Assembly: GCA_963682055.1 (NCBI GenBank) | Contig: OY821744.1 | Location: 28,744,967-28,808,966 of the forward strand | Origin: Primula veris | Lineage: Eukaryota > Streptophyta > Magnoliopsida > Ericales > Primulaceae | DNA length: 64,000 nucleotides | Reading direction: 5' to 3' | In this document: positions 1-12,132 of the stretch, one piece after another | How the letters are laid out: the number at the start of each line of letters is the position of its first letter | How positions within the stretch are numbered: the first letter of the stretch is position 1 | The notes under the pieces: model-generated | What the model was told of the DNA's origin: nothing | What the model saw: only the letters and a program-made list of their open reading frames with translations | Databases searched by the model: none | Program-made: the position numbers and the translations under genes

Positions 1-245
1 TAATAACAGTCCGGGCAGTTTTTTATTTGTCAAAAACAGTCCGGCAGTTTTTTATTGGTTAAAACCAGTCCGGCAGTTTGTTAAAACCAGTCCGGCAGTT
101 TCTTTTATTCAAAACCAGTCCGGCAGTTTGTTTAAAACCAGTCCGACAGTTTGTTAAAACCAGTCCGGCAGTTTCTTTGTTAAACCAGTCCGGCAGTTTC
201 TTTATAACAGTCCGGCAGTTTCTTTATTACAGTCCAGCAGTTTTA
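1..245. repeat. Tandem repeat, about 10 copies of a CAGTCCGGCAGTTT-core unit
   Basis: A core AGTCCGGCAGTTT recurs about ten times with T/A-rich spacers that make units of roughly 20-30 bp. A few cores are mutated (an extra G in the first, CGACAG, CAGCAG in the last). The array is cut by the window edge, so its true length is unknown. The DNA just after it (about 250-320) carries AATAAA-like signals and could be the end of an LTR or a 3' untranslated region, but this is inference. Confidence 0.85.
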
Positions 246-2140
246 TTTATTTGTTGAGTCAGGAATTGTAATTTATATTCCAATTGTGAGAAATAAAATT
301 GTTTATTTCCATTGCGTTCCTGTCTTCTTTATTTTATTGTCCTTTCATTTATTGTATTCGAAATAGTACCAAAACCAACAGAATTCGCATGTTTCTATCA
401 AAGGCCTGCAAGAATAGAGACAAATCAAGTGCATGTGAATGACAATTTTCTGGTTATAACGTCCTTTACTAGGAATATAAACACAAAATCTCATAACATA
501 CCATGTCAAAGTTTTTTTTGTAAGTATTACTCCTAGAAACTATTATCATAGAATTGTAACAGTAATAGGCCCTCTATCGAAGACTACGACCTCTACAATA
601 GTCATATGGAAACATACAAAATTTTCCCGAAAATAAAAACTTCCAAATCTACATATATATATATATACTTTTCACGAATTGAGCAAGTCAAATAGATGGT
701 GTAACCATAACACCAGAACAGAGACAATCAAATGGACTGCTAGGCTCTAAGTGCCTAGATACGGAACTAGACAGACTCAAGTGTATAAAGATATTATAAT
801 AAAGGAAAACGTCTCAAGTCCTGAAAACGAAGTCCTTTTTGATATGGGATTGGCCAATGAAGGATACAATTCACTGTCATTATGGTGAACAAACGACAAT
901 TGCATACAATTTTATCAAGAAAATAAAGCTATACATTTAGAATAAGTTTTGATGTTAGTGTATAAGATGTACTAATTGTTAAAAGTCATCAGTTGGTATG
1001 CCGAATTAACATTTTTGAACATGATCAGGTGTATAAAAAAACAGTACTAGACTATCATAGATAACGATTGAAGGTGAACAACGTCCTAACCTTACTTTTC
1101 TTCAAGTGACTGAATATTTGTTGTTTATTAATGTAGTTTTAATATAAAGCAATTATGTTGCTTTGAATTGAATGCAAAAACATAAGTATTTTGAGCTTAC
1201 AAAAACAATTCAATAATAAGAATAACTTGGGAAACTTGGTACTGTTTGTCCATGATAATGATAGTCATATTAGCAGAAGAAAGGCTCTTGTATTTTCAGA
1301 TTCATTACAATTTACAAAATACAACTATACGTCTATGCTACTGTCATTTCTACAGTTTGAAGAAGTCACTGGCATCACCACTGAGTCTCAAGTTCGCATG
1401 TTTTGATCTAAGGCCTGCAGGAATAGACAAAATCAAGTTTGTTATGAATGAAAAATTTCGAGGGGGATGTCTTTTACAAATATAAACAAAATAACATTAG
1501 TTACTCTCAGGAATAAAGACAACCAGATTGTTATTGGTCTCTAAGCATTTTGAAAATGTTGCTTTTCTAAGCTAATTGAATATTATCTATTCTATTATAA
1601 TAAATCAGCCCAGAAGAAAACAGTTAATTTTGATACTGCCAAAGTGCTCCCACTTTTTTAGAAAAAAAACCCCAAAACTTTTAATAATTACCCACATGTG
1701 AAATTTCGAAAATATTTTTAAAATTAAAAAAAAAAAACTACAAAGAACTAACTATTTAATTTTTAAAACAAAAAAAAAACTAACCAATCACTGTGCAGGG
1801 CACACAACGTGTGCCTGTATTTACTAGTACTTACATAGGCTTTCTTCAGATTACTAAGCTTCCTCAAACTCATACGATATGTCCAATCTAGCAATTGAAC
1901 AAAGTATTTCGATCGGCCAAGAAGTTAACAACGAAGATTACAGTTAGATTCATGGAGTTGAAAGGAGCATTTAGCCATTTAACAAAATAATAATGGTTAA
2001 ATATAAGCTTTAAGGTGAGAGACAAATGGCATTAAATTAATTGTCTAAAAACAAGCTTTCAATATGCCTGGACATAGCTCATTTAGAATAGCATATGCTT
2101 AAATACATGATAAATCCAAGAGAAATAGTTGAGGTTTTCC
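246..2140. other. Gene-free upstream region with a diverged dispersed duplication
   Basis: I see no gene here. A segment of roughly 110 bp at about 384-500 recurs in diverged form at about 1391-1495. Both share a TTCGCATGTTT start, an AAGGCCTGCA core, an ACAAATCAAG-like stretch and an ATATAAACA-like end. The rest is AT-rich DNA leading to the promoter of the glycosyltransferase gene. Confidence 0.5.
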
Positions 2141-2148
2141 TATAAAAG
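2141..2148 (+). promoter_or_regulatory. TATA box of the glycosyltransferase gene
   Basis: TATAAAAG lies 99 bp upstream of the ATG at 2240. The spacing leaves a plausible 5' untranslated region of about 65-70 bp containing AAGAAGCAAAC and GAGAGAGAAAA stretches. This is the only good TATA match near that ATG. Confidence 0.55.
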
Positions 2149-2239
2149 GCAATGATCAACTTCTAAAGTTTCACAAAGACAAAAACTTGGAAACTACGTA
2201 TAATCCCGAAGAAGCAAACAAGTTACCAGAGAGAGAAAA

Positions 2240-4326
2240 ATGGAGGAAAAAAGGATAGTGCTAGTTCCATGTCCATTCCAAGGACATATAAACCCAATGC
2301 TAGAATTAGGAACTGCCCTTTACTTGAAGGGCTTTGCCATCACTATTATACACACGGAGTTTAACTCTCCCAATAATTCAAACCACCCAGAATTCACATT
2401 CTTACCAATTTCCGATAATTTAACTGATAGCGATAAAACCTCCGAAGACCTCCTAACTTTTTTGGAGACCATCAACACCAAGTGTGAAGCCCCTATGGAA
2501 GAATGCTTGGCTAAAATTATAGACAAACAGGAATCGCAAAGTCGATTGGTATGCATAATCAATGATGCCATTATGTATGTAGGAGAAACTGTGGCAAAAA
2601 AATTTGATCTCCCAAGCATCATGTTATACACTTGTTCTCCCTCTGCTATGGTTGCTCACTCTTTGATCCCTCAGCTCCAAGAAGAAGGCTATTTGCCTTG
2701 CCAAGGTAACACCAAAAAAATTTAAATTGAGTGCCAAGTTCTGCTCGGGGGTTTTCAAATCAACCCGATCTTGCTGCTTAGGTTGTTAACAATATAAATA
2801 TACTGCTAAGTTACAAACTAAAACGTGCTCACCATCTTAATCAGTGACGGAACCAGGATTGCGAAATGGGAGGCTGATTTTCTATATAAAAAAAATTACT
2901 TATATGTATGAAGTTATTTTACGGAATGGGGGTTGAAACACTAAAATTTAAATGTTTTGATCAAAATACATAGAAAAACTCTATTTTTTCATTAAAAAAA
3001 TTCAAAGGGGGTTGTAGCACCGACTGTCCCTACCTACTTCCTTCCATGATCTTAATCCTACAAATCAAAAAAAAAAGAGCATAGATGGTGTTGATCTTAA
3101 CATGTGCTATATAATCAAGAAAACAAGAGAAAAGAAAAATGTTTGGGAAAGGCCAAAAAAATTACAAACACAAATAATTTTAAAAAAAACAAGGGAAAAG
3201 CCAAAAAGTTCAATGCAACAAATTATCATTGGAAGTTTTTCTCTCATTTTTTCGTTAGGTTATTTTCTGTGGCTTACCTGCAACATCCATCACGAAAAAT
3301 CATTCTCCTAGGAGATCATTTATTTTTTCCACCCGTTTTATGCGTTTCTAAAAACAGGACCTTCGAGTCATATTATACCTCATCCAAACTTAAATTTATC
3401 GCCTCAACATGTCCGTTTACTAGATATACTAACCATAAGCTCCATGTTAAGATTCCATGTTGCAGGACCTGATACCAGGGTCACATATTCTAAGATTCAA
3501 GGACCTTCCTCTCTTTAATTTTGGAACTACAGAATCGCTACTGAAGCTGATAGAAATTGTCTGCAACATAAGAACAACTTCAGCAATAATTTGGAACACT
3601 GTAGAAGAGTTGGAGCACGAGGCCATAGAAATGTTCAAACAACAATATAAAGTACCCTCTTTCTCCATTGGTCCCTTGTTTAAATTTTCGCCTTTTTCCT
3701 CCTCTAGCAGCATGATAGAGGAGGATGCAACCTGCATAGAGTGGTTGGACAAATTTTCCTCTCACTCCATCTTATACATAAGCTTTGGAAGCATTATTCA
3801 AGTGGACGAAAAGGCGCTAATTGAGATGTCTTGGGGGCTGGCACACAGCAAACAGCCCTTTCTGTGGGTTCTCCGACCGGGTTTTGTATTGGGTTCTGTA
3901 GACATTAAACTTCCAGAAGGTTTTCAAGATGAAGTTCAAGAAAGGGGATTAATAGTAAAATGGGCACCACAAAAAAAGGTACTATCTCACAGAGCAATAG
4001 GTGGATTTTGGACACACTGTGGTTGGAATTCGACCCTCGAAAGCATTGGTGAAGGGGTTCCCATGATATGTTCTCCCGGCTTCGGAGACCAAAGGGTAAA
4101 TGAAAGATATATAAGTAATGTTTGGAAGGTAGGACTTGAAATTGATGGCAAACTAGAAAGAGGGAAAATAGAAAAAGAAGTTAGAAGACTTATGGTGGAT
4201 CAAGAAGGGGAAGATATTAGGAAGAAGGCTAATGAAATGAAGGAAATGATCGATATTTGTGTCAATAAAGGTGGCTCTTCTTACCACTCCCTTAATGAGT
4301 TGGCAGAATATATATCTTGTATGTGA
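2240..4326 (+). CDS. UDP-glycosyltransferase, UGT76-like (two exons)
   Basis: Family 1 plant glycosyltransferase, expected to move glucose from UDP-glucose to a small-molecule acceptor in the cytosol. Exons are 2240-2705 and 3452-4326. The donor is AAG/GTAAC and the acceptor TTAAG/ATTCC; this join gives one 446-residue frame reading CQDSMLQDLIPG across the junction, as UGT76 proteins do. The N-terminal PFQGHINPM motif carries the expected catalytic His16, and Asp109 (NDA) fits the His-activating partner. The 44-residue PSPG box spans about 326-369, from WAPQ through HCGWNSTLES to a terminal DQ; the final Gln is usual for UDP-glucose users. One oddity is SPGFGDQ where many relatives have PFFGDQ. 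Length is normal and there are no stops, so the gene looks functional. The acceptor substrate cannot be read from sequence. The 746-bp intron holds repeat debris. Confidence 0.93.
2840..3050. repeat. Repeat debris in the UGT intron
   Basis: The segment starts CAGTGACGGAACCAGGAT and ends in a run around GGGGGTTGTAGCACCGACTGTCCC, a style common to short dispersed plant elements that begin near a CAGxGxCGGA motif. A possible distant relative in opposite orientation lies at about 31955-32022. No clear target duplication is visible. Confidence 0.3.
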
Positions 4327-7254
4327 TTGTCAAATGTCGTTTCAAATGTTCGCTAAGTTCATAGTCTTTTCATGAGAGGCAAAGATTGATCATCTTTCTT
4401 TGTGGTTAGAATTGTAATCTTACCTTCCTATTTACTTTTCGGTTCAAATAAACATTCCATACTTCAAATGCTTTTAGTACTGGGCTTCGTAACAACTACA
4501 TACAAAGTTGTTCAAACAAATGACATGATTACATTGATAAACTTACGGACCTGCTTAATTACACGTTCTCTTGACAAGATAATGCCAAGCAAAAATGAAG
4601 CTAAATTAATAGCTAAGAGAAGAAAGAAGAAATAGGGCGCGCAACCATGTTAGTCAGCTTGAATATAGTCATATATTAAAAAATTGAAATATAAACTGAA
4701 GAAGCAATCTGCTCAAAGTTCTAAAACTCAATAAGTTGTTTAAGTTGTATAAACTCGGTTGGAAATTAAGCAAAAAATGCATTTCAAGAGTGCTTTTCAG
4801 AAAGACCAAGTAAACATAAATTCCACAAGTACGTTCTCAGGTTTTCAACCTGTTAGTTGAAACTGGACACAGGGCGGCAGCATTGTCTCCTCACACGACT
4901 GTCTTTTGTAATCACCGTTACGAAGAACCAACTATTACACTGTATGAACTTGCATAACCTTCGCCATATTCACCCGACTTGATATAGTAAATTCCATCAA
5001 CTAATAGGTTTTATATTGTTTCTTAGGACAAAGTTGAACAATAGCGATTCCATCTTACAGGGACAGTGATGAATTTCGTAGAAAACGAAGTTTTCAACAA
5101 TAAGTAACAAAGAGCCAAATGATAATTACCGGTATAAATTAAGTAAACCACCTTTTCACGACTCGATCACTTCCCCCCACTACATATAAACCATTAATCT
5201 TACTGTTTCACATTTGAAATTCTAACACCAAACCTTTCAAAATAACTAGCAAATAAGATTTATGTGATGTTAATATTTCTCAGGTCCTTGGTTCTGGTTC
5301 GATGCTTTAAATTCTATCTTTGATAAAAATGGTAACATGTTGCATTTACAAACAGATACAGACATGTTATACATTTGATGTCTTGCCTTGCGCTAAAATT
5401 CGGATAAACCAAAAACAGAAATAAACCACTTAAGGTTTATACGAGCAGATGGAGACATGTTACATTAGATCAGTTTAATATAAACGTTGTAAATGGCAAA
5501 ATAAAAAATAATTTCATTTAGCAATCCACAATCCAAGATTCCAAATAACAAGGTAAAAGGAAACTTTGTACGTGTCAATTATATAGTATTTTTTTTTTCT
5601 GGTACATATTCGGCTATATATTCTTAGTAGACGTGTCGAATTATGTATTTCGGCTAATAATACCAGCTTGATCTCTTAGTTGGTATACTTTCCAGCTACA
5701 TTTTTCATATGATTCATCGCTGATATTATTAAAAAAATACCCTTTCTACAAATCTACTCTCTCTTCTGAATAGATAATTTTGGGTTCAAATTTCCAAAAG
5801 ATCCGGTTTTTGTGATGTTATCGGTTTTTCATTTGTATTTGTAATTTTTTTTGTAAATTAACGTATTATTTTATTTCTAATGTGTTTGTTTAAAAAATTA
5901 TAAAATTTGGCTTTTTATATAAATTTTTTTGTATTTATTAATATTATTACCTTATAAATCGTTAAACATAAAAAAATAAAAAATAATTACGAATAAATAT
6001 GAAAAAAGTGATAAGATGACAAAAAACTGACCATAGGAACTTGTTGAAATTTGCTCCCGATAATTTTGTAACTAAACTACCGATGGTCTATAAAGTTTGA
6101 GCCAATATCTTTTTTGATCATGGTGTTTCAGTTGTTACATCTTTGATTCTCGAACTCTCAACTGTAGCATTCCTGTATCCCAAAATTATAAGTATTCTTC
6201 ATTGGATCACGAGTGTTGACTTGTGTTGTTATAACTTTTTTCATCTATTGCATTTTGCAAGTGTCACTTCAGAGTTTAACACTTCTAGGCATTAAAATTG
6301 CTTCATGTTCTCACAACTGTTATTCATTCCATTTAAAAGATCAATATAGACTATATAGTAAATTTCCAAAACAAATAGAATTAATTATAGACTTGGTATA
6401 CGGTTAAGACAATGGAAACGACAATTATGTTACAACTTACAAGCACAACCCAATAAACAACCAAGTTCAACAGATTCTTATCCTAATCTCCTTTAATTAA
6501 TTCAATTATATTATTGGTCTATCAAGATGTACTTAATTAACATGGAAAAATGTGGGAGCGTACATATCTGACCTGATCCACCACTATATATAAATGACCA
6601 AAACAAATAAAAAACAAATAGAAAATCCGTGTTGTCGGGGCACCGTTCATTTGAAGTTGCTTACAACTTACGCTCCGGTTTGCGACGAGCTTTCTTTATT
6701 TCCAGCTTGAAAACGGGCTCCATGTAAAACCGTCAGCTCATAAGATTTGTAACGGTGTTACGAGTTAAGCAAGAGTGTAAATACACATTAGATTTGTATG
6801 GCCGTATATTTCAAACTATTAATTACCAGTTTTATATTTCGGTTTCTATTTCTGATCAAACATTATTATTGTCAAATAATGTCGGCTTTAGTATATGAAT
6901 TTAAAAATGAATCATTAGTACTTCAGTGAAAAAGGGATCAAAGATTCATAGCCACACTGGTATCATCATTGCATTCTCCATGTTGAGTATTTACAGAGTA
7001 AAGTAGGGAAAATGTATTACTTTTCCTTTTTGAAAAGAATTAATAATGCACTGCTTGTTAAAAAAAATAATAAGATGCCATAAGTGAATCATAAAGTAAA
7101 ATGCAACCAAACTATGTACGTTTTCTAGTGAAAGTGAGTGTGACGTACGTTTTTTACTACTTTTATTACAACTATAATTTGGTAATTTGTAAATTAACTA
7201 TAAGGTACCATGATACCATTAACTGTACGTAAATGGGAAAAAAAAAAAGTGCTT
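4327..7254. other. Gene-free AT-rich region downstream of UGT
   Basis: I find no supported gene or clear element in this stretch. It contains only short open frames with no recognisable motif, poly(A)/poly(T) runs and low-complexity DNA (for example 5860-6000). It probably includes the UGT 3' untranslated region just after 4326. Confidence 0.5.
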
Positions 7255-7284
7255 GTTCCTTTTTTCTTTTCGATCCAGATTACG

Positions 7285-7630
7285 TAGAGTTTTTATGGCA
7301 AATTGGGCGTGTTCATATGAGATTGATCAGATCTTTCATGATATTGGTACTCTTTCGCAGATGATCAAGGGGATACTTGCACTGGATTCGAGACAGATGC
7401 ATCAGATCAGACGATTACATTGAATTTTTATTTTCATATGTCCACTTATTATTTGTCACAGTTGCGTAGATTTCATTTTGTTTTTTTAGATATCATGTAT
7501 TCAGTTATTTCTCTGGAAGGTTTGGTTTATGTCCGCCTCTTATGTACGGATTGATATTATATGTTTATATACAGGTCGGGGTCCGCCTAAACCCTCTCCA
7601 TTAAAGTGTTTTGGGTGAAAAAAAAAAGTT
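7285..7630 (+). mobile_element. 3' tail of a 5'-truncated LINE
   Basis: A frame starting near 7294 reads ANWACSYEID, then a stretch with IKGILALDS and a terminal QIRRLH before TGA at about 7421. This resembles the C-terminal end of plant LINE ORF2 proteins just after the RNase H domain, which often has an IKG-x-LxLD core. A 3' untranslated segment of about 200 bp follows and ends in an A-rich tail (about 7618-7628). The 5' end cannot be fixed and no target duplication was found, so the assignment is tentative. Confidence 0.45.
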
Positions 7631-8204
7631 CTAAGTTTTTGCCATGTTACTTAATTGGGACCATTTGATCATATGTTTAAATTCAAGGGCTGATATCACA
7701 TCTTTCTAATTAGCCTCTCTTTTCTTCTATAATATGTTTCCTGACTATTCTTTTTACACCAAATGTAGATTTATGACGTTTTTCTTTTCTTTTTTTCTAG
7801 CAAGAAGACAGGATCCAACTTTTTCTTTTCAATAAAAAAACAACCCGATTAACCAATGAATGGTATTTGTAAGTTTTAATACTTTTATTATAGTAATTCA
7901 TCAATTACATTTCCATAACTTAAATAATTTAAAATTTTAATTTTGCTAAAACAATAATGTTACGGTATAAAAGTAACATGAATTTGGAAAGCTATTTTAT
8001 GCTTAAACAATGTCTCCCGTAGTCACTCCTTAGCAAAACCATTATTAATAAGCACTTTTAAATGATTTACAATTTGTTGAAAAAAAATGAAACCTTTGAG
8101 TAACACTTTGAAGGATTTGCCTTCAGCTGACACACAGCAAATCGGTTATTTCACATTAAATTAGGAAATGGATATGATTCTTGATCATTTTGTTTAGTAA
8201 CGTG

Positions 8205-8397
8205 CACTACAAAATAATGTTTGATTTAGTGAGAGTCAAAAGCTGTCACAAGCCTGTCGCTAATTTAAAAAATTGTCACAAATCTGTCGCAAATTGACTA
8301 AACTGTCACAAAGCCGTCACAAAAACCGTCGCTAATAAGCTCGTAACAAAAAATACCGTCACTAATCCCATCGTTATTTGGATATTTTTTTGTAGTG
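8205..8397. mobile_element. CACTA-type MITE with 3-bp target duplication
   Basis: The element begins CACTACAAAA and ends with its reverse complement TTTTTTGTAGTG. It is flanked on both sides by GTG (8202-8204 and 8398-8400), the 3-bp target duplication expected of CACTA (En/Spm) transposons. The 193-bp interior has repeated GTCACAA and GTCGCTAAT-like blocks, as subterminal repeats do. There is no coding capacity, so it is non-autonomous. Confidence 0.8.
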
Positions 8398-9607
8398 GTG
8401 TCAGCTTTAGGTTTTGTGATCTACTCTTTAGAAAAAAAATTCATCTCATGAAAATATGAGGAGTCGATATTTTCTTTCATATATACTATTTCTCTTCTTC
8501 AGAAATGCAAAAAAAGCTGGAAAAGGAAAAATTAGAAATTGACAATATATTTATGTTTATTGCTAATTAACAGATTAACAACTTGGTTAGTTAAATATCC
8601 TACTCCGTATGACACAGTAGACCAAAAAATGATTAAAGGGACATGTTACCTTTTCTCTAATTCTTTGTTCTAATTAAATTTTTGGGTTAATGCCCGATTG
8701 ATACCTTAAACTATCAGAAAATACCGATATGAGACATCAATAATCCACTTTCCTAAATATAAGATCTCTGGATATTATTAAATAATTGCCTATTTTAAGA
8801 TGTTCCACCTTGATGGACACTCATAATTAGTGATTTTGCGGTTTTACTTTTACCCCTCAGTCAACTATCTAATATCCTAATTTAGTACATCAACTATCAA
8901 ATTTCCCAATTTAGTATCTGAGTTAAATCACATTACATATTAAAAAAAAAAAGGTAGCGATAGTACCCTTTTAGAGGAGTACTATGGTCGCAGATTTTTA
9001 CACAGATTTGAAGTGCTGCATTTCATTTTCACCACAAGATCAAATATGTGGACCACAGTTATTTTATCATAAAATACTTTCAACCATAGGATTATCATAA
9101 ATATGTTAGCTTATTGTTTGTGTGAAAGTAACATTTTTATTTTTCGGTCTATTAAGCCTTGTTTGGTAAGAAAGAAATATATAGATAGGCATGTTGGTTT
9201 TATTTGTTTTTTTATTTAGCAATATTTAGTAAATCGAGAAATTTAAGTGCTGAAGAACTATATTAGAAATATCGATAACTGATCGGTGATTTGACCAAGT
9301 TATTAATATGGGCAACAACAGTTAAATTACAGAATTTTTTGTCGAGAAAGGAAATTTGTTAAATTGATTGATTATTTAACGTTGATGGGCTTAAATTAGA
9401 AAGACTGGTAATAAACATCCCAAATTGATAATTTTTGACATTTCAAGATAGTAATTTGGTATCAACCCTAATTTTTTTTGTACCTATGTAACTTACCAAA
9501 ATAAAACATTTTTTACATCGGAAAAATGTCCCTTTTACAAATCCATTGGCACCCTAATAACTTTCCAAACAATAGTTAGTACAATTAGGGGATATTGATT
9601 AATATTC
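8398..9607. other. Gene-free AT-rich region
   Basis: No gene is supported here. The stretch at about 8690-8940 contains dispersed-repeat wording of the kind (TTTAGTA..TCAACTATC twice) common in plant intergenic DNA, followed by a poly(A) run at about 8941-8952. Confidence 0.45.
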
Positions 9608-9784
9608 TCTTAGTACGAAGATTAGTTCCAATGAGACTACTTATTCGATGTAGTTGTTCAACATTTTTATCGACTTAAAGAAATCAGATAACGGAAAGAT
9701 GAGTAGTCTGAATCAAAAAGTGAGGACAACCAAACAAACTACATGGGATGAGTAGTGTAATTGGAACTAATCTTCGTACTAAGA
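9608..9784. mobile_element. Foldback MITE with long terminal inverted repeats
   Basis: The ends are perfect inverted repeats of about 25 bp (CTTAGTACGAAGATTAG at the left end and its complement at the right). The pairing continues imperfectly for about 50 bp per arm, leaving a short loop. The right arm ends at 9784. No clear target duplication is visible, so the superfamily is not assigned. A transcript would fold into a hairpin. Confidence 0.7.
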
Positions 9785-10106
9785 AAACGGCACACCGTGT
9801 AAGCAACGGCACACCTTGTAAACGTCGAACACGAGGGTAATTGAAAATAATAAGATAGTCGAAGGGCTCAATTGCAAGTAACCAAATACAAACTAGACAT
9901 TTCAATAAAACATGGATGACAAAGCAGAAATTTCAAATAAGACTAAAAGGACTTATATTGTAGTTAATTGTATAATTTAATTATTATCACTATTCACAGT
10001 GGGTCCCAGACATATTCTGTTGGATGGTGATTGCCCTTTGCCGGCTTGTCTTTCCTTTTTAAATATTTTTAAATTTATATATATATAATCAAAATAATTT
10101 AATTAT

Positions 10107-10331
10107 TACCACCTCCGTCTTACTTTATAACTCATAGTGTAAATTTGATCGGTTTTAAACATGTAAATAAATTGTCGAAACAAAAATTTTAAAATTTTTC
10201 TACATAATTTAAATGTTAAACTATTTGATGAAAAAGTTATAAAATTATTTTGATAATTTAATTAAACGTTTAAATACGATTAAAATTAGATATAGTTTCA
10301 TATATTAATGATAAAGCGGGACCATTGAGTA
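10107..10331. mobile_element. Degenerate Stowaway-like MITE
   Basis: The left end reads TACCACCTCCGTCTTACTTTAT and the right end, read in reverse complement, TACTCAATGGTCCCGCTTTAT. Both are bounded by TA, the target of Stowaway/Tc1-mariner MITEs, and the left end contains the typical CTCCGTC. The arms have diverged considerably, so this is a moderate call. Confidence 0.4.
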
Positions 10332-10427
10332 TATTATAGAATGATACATTACAATTTACAAGTAAGCGACTCTTCAACCATCATCTCTTTTTTACTACTT
10401 CTCTCTCATGTAGAGGTAATATATACA

Positions 10428-10458
10428 TACATATACATATATATATATATATATATTT
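10428..10458. repeat. TA-rich microsatellite
   Basis: A run of ATATACATA followed by pure (AT)n ends just before a poly(T) tract. It is low-complexity sequence with no further signal. Confidence 0.7.
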
Positions 10459-10972
10459 GTTTTTTTTTTCTGTACGTTTTCTGCTTGCCTTGGAGTTTGT
10501 AAAAACGAGGCTTAGAATTCGAGGAAGATATTTTTTCTTTTTCTTGATCTAAAATATTCCTAGTACTATATATTTACATACCACTGTAAAATATTGCTGC
10601 AAAATATATTGCCACCGACACTGTTTATGTTTATCCCAGGTACATATATACACCATCTTCTTTATAATACTAACTCTTATTTACTGATGTTATATTATAT
10701 AAATATAATATATATGCATATATGTTCTGATATTATTTGTTCCAGGTAATGATATTTAAATTAATTATGAGGTTGTTCAGTAGGCAAGTTTTAAAGCCTG
10801 TCTTTGTGTTTTTCAGAAAGAAAAAAAACTGTTTTTTCTCTTTTTGAGTGTTGATTATAACATGAGAATAATGTTTTGTATCTGAGTACTTTCAAGTTTG
10901 GGAAGTTTTCTGTATTTAAATTATTACAAGATGATACCAACTGTAAACATATATTTAATAAATATGACGTGC

Positions 10973-11137
10973 TACTCCATCCGTGCCCATTTAGTTGTGC
11001 TTAACTAAATTACGTGCAGTTATGTCGGGCTTATAACTCGTATCAAAATTACCGTAGTGAAAATTTTCAAATTTTAAGCATATATTTAACATTTGAAAAT
11101 TTTCATTACAGCAATTTTGATACGAGTTCTTGGAGTA
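10973..11137. mobile_element. Foldback element bounded by TACTCCA / TGGAGTA
   Basis: The ends TACTCCA and TGGAGTA are inverted copies that include a possible TA target. Inside, AACTCGTATCAAAATT at 11035-11050 is exactly complementary to AATTTTGATACGAGTT at 11113-11128, and a further GAAAATTTTCAAAT pair lies inside that. The left end continues CATCCGTGCCC, reminiscent of the Stowaway CTCCxTCCGT end. Confidence 0.6.
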
Positions 11138-12132
11138 GTAGCCTAGTAATTATAGTCATAATTTTGAGTAAAAGTTGCAATTTTGAGTTAATTCCTGCGT
11201 TTTGATATTTTTTGAACTGTAAACATGTGTTTTTATATGTTAATCATGCTCTTTATAGAAAGAGATGTATCTTTTGCTTAATAATACTAGTTCCTAAAGT
11301 AATTAATTAACATCTAGCAGAGGTAAGAAGGTGCAAAAGGAAAAGGGAAAAGGGGAAAAAAATAGTTGAAAGCTTTTCGCTCGTGTTTTACTTTATTTTT
11401 TATTTTGTAATGAACAAGTGGACCATAATTTCTTTTTTTGAGTTTTTGATTAAGTAAAGCTTGTGTCTTTTTTTGCTTAGACTAGTCGCTTTGGTACCTT
11501 ATCATCATTGCCAAATTCGAGTGGAAATTGAGGACCACAATTTTCATCTTCATGTTGTATTTTGGCTTCTTTTTCTTTTTTGTATGCTTGTACATATTTT
11601 CAAAATCTTGGCTTCTGTGGTTATAAAAATCAACTTCATTTTCTAATCACAAGTCTTGGGTCTGTATGTATAAATTGGTTTAGAATTTCAAACAATAGTG
11701 AAATCGAGGTCCAGGTTCTTGATTTTCTTAGTGATTCTCTGTACGTACCGGTGTTTATTTTTGGTAAATGAACTGAAAATAATTCGAGGATTTGTCCTCA
11801 GTGTCTTCATAAAAAACCATTGATCTTGTAAAATTGACCTTTTCTCAGATTTCCCTTTAGGTAATAGAGTATGATGATAACTGTCAGTTGCCATGGTTTT
11901 GGTTCATAACTAAAATTTAGAATGTTTACTGAAAGGAAAAAAAGTAACTTCTACACTTGCACTATTTTCTGGAAACTTTCGCTTTCTTAACTTTGTTATC
12001 TATTCAATTATCAATTCCATCTGTTTTCTTGAAAAGAAAACCTTGCTCACATGGAACATTTATTCTAAACCACTCAATTTCTTAAGAAACAAGTACCTGT
12101 TTATACTTATTCAGTTATTCTTGCAGCTTGAC
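11138..12132. other. Upstream region and probable 5' UTR intron of the DUF3527 gene
   Basis: No separate gene is supported. A pyrimidine-rich stretch ending TTCTTGCAG at 12126 looks like the acceptor of an intron in the 5' untranslated region. The matching upstream exon and donor cannot be fixed from sequence alone. Confidence 0.4.

Noticed and set aside
3447..3466. Apparent frameshift between UGT exons if the acceptor TTGCAG/GACC at 3465 is used
   Set aside because: Using the acceptor TTAAG at 3450-3451 restores the frame and gives the DSMLQD segment expected in UGT76 proteins, so no break is needed.
3102..3472. Open frames in the UGT intron
   Set aside because: They are A-rich translations inside an intron with good splice borders and no recognisable motif.
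4402..4635. 77-residue open frame after the UGT gene
   Set aside because: It lies in the likely 3' untranslated region, with no motif or supporting context.
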